Shown here: positions 26,283-32,998 of the stretch, piece by piece
How positions within the stretch are numbered: position 1 is the first letter of the stretch
Layout: each line of letters begins with the position of its first letter
NCBI GenBank assembly: GCA_018369015.1
Contig: JAGZDD010000020.1
Location: 1-35,546, forward strand
Length of the DNA: 35,546 nucleotides
DNA from: Clostridiales bacterium
Lineage (GTDB): Bacteria; Bacillota; Clostridia; Lachnospirales; Lachnospiraceae
Direction of reading: 5' to 3'
Notes under the pieces: generated by a model
What the model was told of the DNA's origin: nothing
Database searches by the model: none
Seen by the model: only the letters and a program-made list of their open reading frames with translations
Program-made: the position numbers and the translations under genes

Positions 26283-28518
26283 TCGGTTTGATCCGGGGAA
26301 ATCCTTTAGCTATGGCATTAAAAAAGTTGCCAGGCAGATCACAGCCCCCTTTTCCCAGAAGGCACGGAAAGCAAGGGCTGCGGCGAATCCAACGACAATT
26401 ATTAATAAAGTCAGCGTTGATGTTAGAGAGGATGTTAAGGAGCTGACGCAAAAGCCAAAATCCTTGAAGGAATATGTGGCTGTGGGCGACCGCTATGTGG
26501 CTAAAAAGCTTTTGTTTGCCATAGCGCTGCTGATTTTGCTATTGGCCATACTTTTTGTAAAGCTCGGGCTTCCGTGGATCCAGAAAACCTTTTTCACCCG
26601 GACGATTGTTGTAAATTCCAGTGAAATGATGGGCTATACCGGGAGAGTGCGCCTGATTGATAATGCGGTGGAGCGGGATGTGCTTTATGAGGGCGACATG
26701 GCGAATGGCCGCGTTACAGGCTACGGCGTGCTTTATGGCTATGGAGGCAATCTTGTTTATAAAGGGGATTTCCTTATGGAAATGTATTCTGGCAGCGGGG
26801 AACTGTACTACCCTTCGGGAAATACAAAATATGTGGGCGATTTCCTTATGAACCAGTATTCCGGGAGCGGGAAGCTTTATGCGGATAACGGCCCTTTAAT
26901 TTACGAGGGTGATTTCCTGGACGGCCAATACGAAGGCAACGGCACTTTGTATGACGAGGATGGGAACCTTCTTTATCAGGGAGAATTTATCCAGGGCATG
27001 TATGAGGGCCGGGGCGTTTTGTATTTTTCAGACGGCACGGTGAAGTACCAGGGAGATTTTGTGCAAAATCTTTATGAAGGCTCGGGGCAGCTTTATGCAG
27101 ACGATGGAACCCTGATTTATGAGGGAGGCTTTAAAGCCGGGCTTTACGACGGCGACGGCCAGCTTTACGAGGAGGGCGAGCTCATTTATAAGGGCGGTTT
27201 TGCTAAAGGGAAAAGAAGCGGCGAGGGGGAATCCTACAAGGACGGCGAGGTCTGGGAGAAAGGAACCTTCGCGGACGATGAGCTTGTTACCGGTACGACG
27301 ACGATTTACGGAGAGGATAAAAATCCGATTTATATTGGAAGTATTGTAGATAAGCTCTACGAAGGCGAAGGGAAGCTCTACAATGAGGAGGGCGTCCTCA
27401 TTTATGAGGGCGAGTTTGTTGCCGGCGAGTATGAGGGCAAAGGCAAGCTTTATGATGAAGAGGGCCATCTCATTTACGAGGGCAGCTTTGCGGCCGGACT
27501 TTATGACGGCGATGGTATTCTTTATGACGCTTCCGGCAAGATTATTTACGAGGGTGAATTTTCTGAAGGCGAGTACGCGGGAAAGAAAAGTAAGGTTTAT
27601 GACGAAAATGGCAATCTGCTCTACGAGGGTGAGATTGTTGACGGAGAATATGAGGGCGACGGGATTCTTTATGACGCTTCCGGCAATGTCGCCTATGAGG
27701 GCGAATTTGAAAAAGGGAAGAAATCCGGCAAAGGAAAGGAGTACCAGAATGGTGTTCTTATTTATGACGGAGAATTTCAAAACGACCTGCACAATGGCAA
27801 AGGAAAGGAATACAGCCAGAATGGAACCCTGATTTATGACGGGGATTTTGTGGACGGGCAGCGAACCGGAAGCGGAAAAATTTTCAGCTCTATTAATGGC
27901 AATCTGACCTATGACGGCCAGCTTTATAATGGCCAGTATAACGGAACAGGAACAATTTACAACTATTCTACATCCTATGTGATTTACCAGGGAGGCTTAA
28001 GAAACGGGCAGTATGACGGAACGGGCGTCCTTTATGACGACCAGGGCCGGGTGCTTTATGAAGGCGGCTTTCTTCTTGGAAAATACAACGGTAACGGAAC
28101 TCTTTACGACGCGGCCAGCGGTACGGTGATTTTTAAAGGAAAGTTCAGCAATGGAGAGCCTCAGCCGGATTCGGAGGAAACAACGAAGCCGCCGCAGACA
28201 CAGGCGCCGGAAACAGAACCGCCGCAGACGCAGGCGCCGCCGGAAACAGAACCGCCGCAGACACAGGCGCCGCCGGAAACAGAACCGCCGCAGACACAGG
28301 CGCCGCCAGAAACAGAACCGCCGCAGACACAGGCACCGCCGGAAACGGAGCCGCCGCAGACGCAAGAGCCGCAGCCAGATCCGCCGCAGGCGGACATGAC
28401 GCAGGCACAGGCTGCGGAAGCGGGAATAGCCAGGAACAGGGCGCCAAAGCTGTCTGGCCGCAGTCGGGAGTGCAGTAAGGAGGCAGTATGGGAAGCTATA
28501 CGATTATTTCAGATATAG
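26269..28518 (+). CDS. Membrane-anchored MORN-repeat protein with Pro/Glu/Thr-rich tail
   Basis: 749 aa from ATG 26269 (GGAGGG upstream). Order: a basic N-terminal part (1-80), one membrane helix (about 81-99, LLFAIALLILLLAILFVKL), about 20 MORN repeats plus a partial one (about 138-630; consensus LIYEGEF..G.Y.G.G.LYD..G), then a low-complexity PPETEPPQTQA array (about 635-705) and an Ala/Gln-rich end. The positive-inside rule places the repeats outside. MORN arrays form elongated beta-sheet solenoids and often bind membranes or proteins. No LPXTG sorting signal is visible. The tail overlaps the next gene by 31 nt. In this locus it may anchor or guide the CIS through the envelope; this role is my inference. 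Confidence 0.88.
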   Translation: MKFGNRFDPGKSFSYGIKKVARQITAPFSQKARKARAAANPTTIINKVSVDVREDVKELTQKPKSLKEYVAVGDRYVAKKLLFAIALLILLLAILFVKLGLPWIQKTFFTRTIVVNSSEMMGYTGRVRLIDNAVERDVLYEGDMANGRVTGYGVLYGYGGNLVYKGDFLMEMYSGSGELYYPSGNTKYVGDFLMNQYSGSGKLYADNGPLIYEGDFLDGQYEGNGTLYDEDGNLLYQGEFIQGMYEGRGVLYFSDGTVKYQGDFVQNLYEGSGQLYADDGTLIYEGGFKAGLYDGDGQLYEEGELIYKGGFAKGKRSGEGESYKDGEVWEKGTFADDELVTGTTTIYGEDKNPIYIGSIVDKLYEGEGKLYNEEGVLIYEGEFVAGEYEGKGKLYDEEGHLIYEGSFAAGLYDGDGILYDASGKIIYEGEFSEGEYAGKKSKVYDENGNLLYEGEIVDGEYEGDGILYDASGNVAYEGEFEKGKKSGKGKEYQNGVLIYDGEFQNDLHNGKGKEYSQNGTLIYDGDFVDGQRTGSGKIFSSINGNLTYDGQLYNGQYNGTGTIYNYSTSYVIYQGGLRNGQYDGTGVLYDDQGRVLYEGGFLLGKYNGNGTLYDAASGTVIFKGKFSNGEPQPDSEETTKPPQTQAPETEPPQTQAPPETEPPQTQAPPETEPPQTQAPPETEPPQTQAPPETEPPQTQEPQPDPPQADMTQAQAAEAGIARNRAPKLSGRSRECSKEAVWEAIRLFQI
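26680..28158 (+). repeat. MORN repeat array, about 20 units of 23-25 codons
   Basis: Units begin at VLYEGDM (26680) and continue with LVYKGDF, TKYVGDF, LIYEGDF, LLYQGEF, VKYQGDF and so on, to a truncated VIFKGKFSNGE. The eighth and ninth units (KGKRSGEGESYKDGE, TFADDELVTGTT) are the most divergent. Confidence 0.92.
28190..28373 (+). repeat. 33-bp in-frame repeat encoding PPETEPPQTQA
   Basis: About five near-identical 33-bp units (CCGCCGCAGAC[A/G]CAGGCGCC and a GGAAACAGAA core) encode Pro/Glu/Thr/Gln units at the C-terminal end of the MORN protein. Several copies differ only at third codon positions, which suggests recent expansion. Confidence 0.9.
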
Positions 28519-29075
28519 GGAACCTTATGACCGGGCTTTTGCGGGAAAATATGGTTCCGGATATGATTGTCAATGGAGACGCTATTGGGCTGTGTTCTCC
28601 GGCAGAGAAGGAAAACATTTCCCTGGGCCTGTATTTATATGATGTGAGGGAAAGCAGCGATGTCAGGATAAGCGGTATGCAGGCCTCCGGCATTTCCCGG
28701 CAGAAGTTCCCTCCGATGTATCTGGATTTGTACTATATGCTCACGGCATATTCTATGAGCGACAGCAAATTCCGCGCGGCTGAGGAGCAGCGCATGTTAG
28801 GGCGGGCGATCCAGCTTTTTAGGGATCATCCGAGCATTGCCCTGGAATCGATGAGCTTTGGCGCGGCAGCCGGGGGAGAATCTGCCAAAATTGAAATGCT
28901 TTCAATAGAGCCGTCGGAAAAAATGAAACTTTGGAATAACCCTAATTCGGGGTACCGTCTGTCTGTATTTTACAAAGTTTCGCCTGTGCCTGTAGAATCT
29001 GAACGCAGTACGGAGATTCACCGGGTAACGCAGATTGATATGTCCGTAGAAGAATACGGGCCAAAGGGGAGGTGA
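28488..29075 (+). CDS. Tail terminator protein (Afp16/Pvc16, DUF4255-like)
   Basis: 195 aa. The pattern of the Pvc16 N-terminal domain (DUF4255) is clear: SDIGNLMTGLLRENMVP, LGLYLYDVRESSDVR, FPPMYLDLYYMLTAYS and EEQRMLGRAIQLFRDHPSI. These proteins cap the tube and sheath at the distal end and set the final length. ATG 28488 follows TAAGGAGG and lies inside the end of the MORN gene. The next gene starts 4 nt after the stop. Confidence 0.92.
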   Translation: MGSYTIISDIGNLMTGLLRENMVPDMIVNGDAIGLCSPAEKENISLGLYLYDVRESSDVRISGMQASGISRQKFPPMYLDLYYMLTAYSMSDSKFRAAEEQRMLGRAIQLFRDHPSIALESMSFGAAAGGESAKIEMLSIEPSEKMKLWNNPNSGYRLSVFYKVSPVPVESERSTEIHRVTQIDMSVEEYGPKGR

Positions 29076-29079
29076 GCCG

Positions 29080-29808
29080 GTGCGCAGCGTAGCCTTTGTA
29101 CTTTATGTGATTGATGACCTGACAAACCTGCCGATAGGCCGGGGCCAGCTTAGGGCGCATATTCCGGGCATGGCGCCGCCAGTCTATAAGGAGGGCGGCT
29201 GGATATGCTTTTTAGACCTTCCCGCGGGAAGCTATACGGCCATTGTTGAAGGCCCGGCGTACCAGAGCCAGTGGGTAACGGCAGAGGTTAAAGGGAACGC
29301 AGGAGAGGAGGGCTGTCCGGTGATTACTGTGCGGATGATGCCCGGCATGTCCTACCGCCTTCCCCAAAATGCCGTCTGCCTTTTTGGACAGGCGCCGTCC
29401 GGCGGTTGTGTGAGGGCGTTTTTTAAGCCTGAGGGAAATGTTATAAAGCTTTTATATGATTATGAAAAAGGGAAGCTTATAAGAATTTTTTCGACAGAAA
29501 TGAAATCCTTAGACGGGCGCAGCTTTTGTCTGGACGAAAAGGAATTTTTTACAGTGCTCCAAACCGTGGATGAAAACGAAAGAATCTATTTAATGGACCG
29601 TGAGCTTTCAAAGCCTTATAAGAGAGGAACAGCCAGCCTTTGCCTGGCGGGCCGGACAGCTGCGGATAAAAATGGGGATTTTTGGCTTGTATCGCGGTGC
29701 TTTGGCCGGGGCAATATTGCCTGTACAGTGGATATTCCCGGAAGCGGCTTATCTCCCCAGACACTTACGATAAGCCCAGGCGCGAAAATACGCGTTAATA
29801 TTGGGTAA
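29080..29808 (+). CDS. CIS-associated beta-rich protein, carboxypeptidase-regulatory-like N-part
   Basis: 242 aa from GTG 29080, with GGGAGGTGA about 5 nt upstream. The N-terminal about 90 residues look like a small beta-sandwich (FVLYVIDDLTNLPIGRGQLR, GGWICFLDLPAGSYTAIVEG, QWVTAEVKGN) of the carboxypeptidase-regulatory-like kind. The rest is beta-rich and unassigned (KLIRIFSTEMKSLDGRSFCL, SLCLAGRTAADKNGDFWLV). No signal peptide. It directly follows the terminator gene, so a role at the distal end or as a decorating protein is possible. I am confident of the gene, not of the function. Confidence 0.72.
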   Translation: MRSVAFVLYVIDDLTNLPIGRGQLRAHIPGMAPPVYKEGGWICFLDLPAGSYTAIVEGPAYQSQWVTAEVKGNAGEEGCPVITVRMMPGMSYRLPQNAVCLFGQAPSGGCVRAFFKPEGNVIKLLYDYEKGKLIRIFSTEMKSLDGRSFCLDEKEFFTVLQTVDENERIYLMDRELSKPYKRGTASLCLAGRTAADKNGDFWLVSRCFGRGNIACTVDIPGSGLSPQTLTISPGAKIRVNIG

Positions 29809-29822
29809 CTATTAAGCCATGC
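29805..29822 (+). repeat. Intergenic repeat, TAACTATTCAGCCATGC family (copy 4)
   Basis: GTAACTATTAAGCCATGC overlaps the stop codon of the upstream gene and differs from the copy at 14806 by one base. Confidence 0.6.
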
Positions 29823-29844
29823 GGCTGAGGCGGGCAAAACACGG

Positions 29845-30026
29845 CGCAAGACGTCCGGCGGACGTCTGTCCTGCGCCGACCGAAGCGGAGCGTAGACCGC
29901 AAGACGTCCGGCGGACGTCTGTCCTGCGCCGACCGAAGCGGAGCGTAGACCGCAAGACGTCCGGTGGATGTCTGTCCTGCGCCGACCGAAGCGGAGCGTA
30001 GACCGCAAGACGTCCGGCGGACGTCG
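29845..30026. repeat. 53-bp tandem repeat, 3.4 copies, each with a palindrome
   Basis: CGCAAGACGTCC begins units at 29845, 29898, 29951 and 30004, exactly 53 bp apart. Each unit contains the palindrome ACGTCCGGCGGACGT and a CCGAAGCGGAGCGTAGACCGC segment. Copy 3 carries two C-to-T changes (ACGTCCGGTGGATGT); the stem change leaves a G.U pair in RNA. The units are contiguous with no spacers. The rest of the 274-bp gap up to 30082 holds only the ribosome site of the next gene (AAGGGAGGAATC). Confidence 0.95.
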
Positions 30027-30082
30027 GCCCGGCGCCTGTAAATGCCTGAAAACAGCCGGACGCAAGGAAAGGGAGGAATCAT

Positions 30083-30469
30083 ATGAGTTTTTGTGTGTGC
30101 TCAGGGGCTATGCTCTCATGCAGCTTTGGGATGGCCCCGTCCATGCTGACAGTGACTCCGGAAAATAAGGTTGTCACATCGATGCCTTTAGCGACGATTA
30201 TGGATAATGTGCCTATGAAAAATATTATGCCTTTTGGGATGTGCAGCTCCATGGCAAATCCAACGGTGGCCTCTGCGACGGCTGCGGCCCTGGGAGTCCT
30301 TACGCCAATGCCGTGTATACCGGTGATTCCCGCGCCCTGGGCGCCGGGCAGCCCTACGGCGCTTATTGGAAATTTCCCAATGCTTCATAACAACTGTAAG
30401 CTTATGTGCGCTTACGGCGGCGTTATACAAATTACAAATCCCGGGGCAATGACGATACAGACTGGCTGA
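30083..30469 (+). CDS. PAAR-like spike-tip protein (DUF4280 type)
   Basis: 128-aa DUF4280-type PAAR-like protein that should cap the gp5 needle. Hallmarks are CVCSGAMLSCSFGMAPS, LATIMDNVPMKNIMPFGMCS, SMANPTVASATAAALGVLTP, MPCIPVIPAPWAPGSPTALI and a final CAYGGVIQITNPG. Multiple cysteines (CVC, CSF, MCS, PCIP, NNCKLMC) could bind metal or form the sharp tip. ATG 30083 has GGGAGGAATC upstream. It is placed far from the spike gene, after the terminator. No fused effector domain. Confidence 0.93.
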   Translation: MSFCVCSGAMLSCSFGMAPSMLTVTPENKVVTSMPLATIMDNVPMKNIMPFGMCSSMANPTVASATAAALGVLTPMPCIPVIPAPWAPGSPTALIGNFPMLHNNCKLMCAYGGVIQITNPGAMTIQTG

Positions 30470-30484
30470 CCGGAGGTGTTAGTG

Positions 30485-31486
30485 ATGAGTAAATTACAAT
30501 TTTACGGGGCGATGTGCATTGCGGTTGTCATTATCGGTGTTTTGCTGGTTTTGTACATTTACGAGGTATGCCGCAGAAAAAATGCGCAGAACCGTCTTGA
30601 CAGCGAGGCACGCGCCTGCCAGAAAGCTGTCGATGATATGGCGGGGATTTACGAACGCCTTTTTCCTAAAAAGCTGCTGGAGCTTTTGGGAATCCGAAAA
30701 ATGGAGGATATTTCCACAGACCTGACGCGGACATTTCCTGCGTCGGTGATGTCGGTTAATACACTGGATTATACAAGGGCCATCCATACGATGTCCGCAA
30801 AAGAGCTGTTTGAGGCAATGAATAAAATCTTTGCGGGGATTATCCCCCTGATTGCCGGGAGCGGCGGGATTATTGACAAGTTTGAAAAGGCGGGGATGAC
30901 CGGCCTATATCCAGATTCCGGTGAAAATGCGTTGACCACGGCCATATCCTTGTGTGCAGCGGTTGATGAAATGGGGCGGACGGACGCCTGCGGCGAACTG
31001 GCCGTAGGACTGGATTATGGCGAGGTAATGATGGGGATTGCAGGCTGCAAGGAACGTATTTCCGCTGTAGCCATGTCTGAGAACATTAGCATTTCCGAAA
31101 TTTTGCGGGAAAAGGCGGCCGCCTACGGCGCCAGAATACTTGCAACTGGAAATTTTACGGCACATGTCCAGGATTTTGGGAAAAATTACAACAGCCGCTT
31201 TCTTGGCTACTTTTACGACAGTTCCCGGAAAAATATGATTGAGGTTTATGATATTTATGACGGGGATATACCTGAGCGTAAGCAGGGGAAGCGGCGGACA
31301 AAAATGATATTTGAACAAGGAGTTGAACGCTTTATCCATGGCAGCTATATGGAAGCCAGGCTCCACTTTGTGGAGGTATTAAAGGCGGACCGGTACGACC
31401 TTGCAGCCAGGGAGTACCTATACCTATGTGATACATATGTTTCCCGGGAGCCGGGCTTTGGGGAAATTTTTATTGTAAGCTTCTGA
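30485..31486 (+). CDS. Membrane-anchored degenerate class III cyclase-like protein
   Basis: 333 aa from ATG 30485 (GGAGGTG 6 nt upstream). Order: membrane helix at residues about 8-25 (GAMCIAVVIIGVLLVLYIY), a cyclase lead-in RLFPKKLLELLGI (58-70), a class III adenylyl/guanylyl cyclase-like domain (about 86-245; GSGGIIDKFEKAG, AVGLDYGEVMMGIAG), then a C-terminal TPR-like helical pair (GVERFIHGSYMEARLHFVEV). The usual metal-binding Asp residues appear replaced: Asn92 stands for the first (VNTLDYT against FADIVGFT) and Ala136 for the second (KFEKAG against KFIGDG). So it is probably catalytically inactive, a nucleotide sensor or scaffold. Its place after the PAAR gene suggests a signalling role in the CIS module. 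Confidence 0.85.
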   Translation: MSKLQFYGAMCIAVVIIGVLLVLYIYEVCRRKNAQNRLDSEARACQKAVDDMAGIYERLFPKKLLELLGIRKMEDISTDLTRTFPASVMSVNTLDYTRAIHTMSAKELFEAMNKIFAGIIPLIAGSGGIIDKFEKAGMTGLYPDSGENALTTAISLCAAVDEMGRTDACGELAVGLDYGEVMMGIAGCKERISAVAMSENISISEILREKAAAYGARILATGNFTAHVQDFGKNYNSRFLGYFYDSSRKNMIEVYDIYDGDIPERKQGKRRTKMIFEQGVERFIHGSYMEARLHFVEVLKADRYDLAAREYLYLCDTYVSREPGFGEIFIVSF

Positions 31487-31498
31487 TGGCACCGGAAA

Positions 31499-31518
31499 GT
31501 ATGGCTGTATTGCCATAC
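31499..31518. other. Short inverted repeat after the cyclase-like gene
   Basis: GTATGGC (31499-31505) and GCCATAC (31512-31518) flank TGTATT. The 7-bp perfect stem lies in the 115-bp gap before the next gene. No immediate U-tract follows, so terminator function is uncertain. Confidence 0.4.
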
Positions 31519-31601
31519 CGCTGCATTTTGCCTGGCGCGCCCGGATGACTGAACGATGACTACATATAGACAACGAATTAACCTGTTTTAGGAGAATCAG
31601 A

Positions 31602-32939
31602 ATGTTATTTACGATTAATGCTCTGCTATTGAGAGCGGGTATATCTGTGGAAGATACGGTTTATGAAAAGGACGCTCCCGGGGTGCGCGGTTATATCATA
31701 TCCTCCGGAGATTTTTATGAGCTTGCGGCCGGAAGCGGGGAAGGCAAAATCTATGGCAGGAATGAGGACATTTCCTGGCAGGGGTCCGGGGATATGAATT
31801 GGGAGGAGCTGGCTTATTACTCACAACGTCTGTCAGAGCTTAAGAGCCAGTTAAAAGCAATGAAAAATGACGAGGAGGACATAACTCATGCTCATGCCGA
31901 CGAGATTAAGGCATTAAGAAAAGAAAAAAAGAGAATTTCGTCGATGCTTGAAGCTGTAAAGCAAAAGGAAAAAGAAAAGCTGCTCATTAAATTTAAAAAT
32001 AGCCTGTATGCCACATCCTTTGCGGCAATCTGCCGTTATATACCAAAGCTTGGGGCGGCAAGCTTTCGTGATTCACAAAAAATGCCTTTATTTACCGCAG
32101 GCATACCAGAATTGAAGGCCGCCGTTGAGCAGGGGCGCCCTCTGGGGATCTGCGGCGGGCCATGCCTTTTTGGCGTGAACGAAGTGCTTGTGGAAGCTGT
32201 ATTAGATGATGGAACGGTGCTTCATTATGATTTCAGCAGCGGACGCCATTTTATAGAGGGCAGCAGCGCCGGCGATTTGTGCGGCGACATGGAGGCCCTG
32301 GGAAAACGGGTTGTATCTATCGATTTTATCAACAGGAAAATGGGCGTGACAACTCAGGAATATGACAGTATTCACATCCTCTTTGAGTGCGCTAAGGCGC
32401 TTGGGGCAAAGCTGGCAATACCGCTGCCGGATATGTCCTATATTAAATATCTGACAAATATTATTGAGCCGCTTCCTGAAAAAGTGCGCCGGGAAGCTTT
32501 AGAAAAATTTCGCCGGGAGGCATTTGCGATTGGGGATATGTATCTGGAGCTTATTGAAAAGCTAAAGTATATGTACCCGGCTGTGGAAACGGCAGTGATC
32601 CATGAAAGAGACGCCGGAATGTGCCGGATTTTTTATGAAAAACGGGCGCCCTTCCTGACAGAAACAACGATCCGGCGGCTGACGGGTATCCGGGGGAAAA
32701 ATGACGCCATCCAGGATTATATAACAATGCCCGCGCTGCCCTACTATCTCTGGGGCATTACAGATATTATACAAATCGACAGCCTGGATGAAACCGATTC
32801 CTACCGGAAGTGTGCGAAGCTTCATAAGGGTGTTTTAAAGCTTTATGGGATGCTTTACCCGGAACGGCTCAGCGGCGACGGGGAAAATACGATTTTTTAC
32901 GCGCCTATGGAGTATAAAGAATATCTGGTGAAGGCTTAA
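31602..32939 (+). CDS. Unrecognised protein with coiled coil, downstream of CIS genes
   Basis: 445 aa from ATG 31602 (TAGGAGAATCAG upstream). I do not recognise a family. Residues about 65-135 form a strongly charged coiled coil (YYSQRLSELKSQLKAMKNDE, DEIKALRKEKKRISSMLEAV). The following part is mixed alpha/beta (KAAVEQGRPLGICGGPCLFG, LHYDFSSGRHFIEG), then helical (MYLELIEKLKYMYPAVETAV). No membrane segment or signal peptide. It lies between two membrane proteins in the same direction, so it may be a cytoplasmic partner of the cyclase-like protein. It could also be a cargo protein; nothing in the sequence shows toxicity. Confidence 0.78.
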   Translation: MLFTINALLLRAGISVEDTVYEKDAPGVRGYIISSGDFYELAAGSGEGKIYGRNEDISWQGSGDMNWEELAYYSQRLSELKSQLKAMKNDEEDITHAHADEIKALRKEKKRISSMLEAVKQKEKEKLLIKFKNSLYATSFAAICRYIPKLGAASFRDSQKMPLFTAGIPELKAAVEQGRPLGICGGPCLFGVNEVLVEAVLDDGTVLHYDFSSGRHFIEGSSAGDLCGDMEALGKRVVSIDFINRKMGVTTQEYDSIHILFECAKALGAKLAIPLPDMSYIKYLTNIIEPLPEKVRREALEKFRREAFAIGDMYLELIEKLKYMYPAVETAVIHERDAGMCRIFYEKRAPFLTETTIRRLTGIRGKNDAIQDYITMPALPYYLWGITDIIQIDSLDETDSYRKCAKLHKGVLKLYGMLYPERLSGDGENTIFYAPMEYKEYLVKA

Positions 32940-32998
32940 AACCTCCGGAAACATCGATTGTCAGAACCGTAGGAATGTGATTGTGGAGGACGGATAGA

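Noticed and set aside
27028..28447. Minus-strand and out-of-frame open frames across the MORN and Pro-rich repeats
   Set aside because: They arise from the repetitive sequence of the real gene and carry only repeat-derived Arg/Cys/Ala strings.
29845..30026. CRISPR-like regular repeats
   Set aside because: The 53-bp units are directly contiguous with no unique spacers, and no cas genes are near.
29616..30168. Open frames on both strands across the 53-bp repeats
   Set aside because: 53 is not a multiple of 3, so each unit is read in a different frame; the products are Arg/Pro-rich artefacts with no ribosome site.
31499..31518. Rho-independent terminator after the cyclase-like gene
   Set aside because: A 7-bp stem is present but no T-run follows directly; kept only as an inverted repeat.
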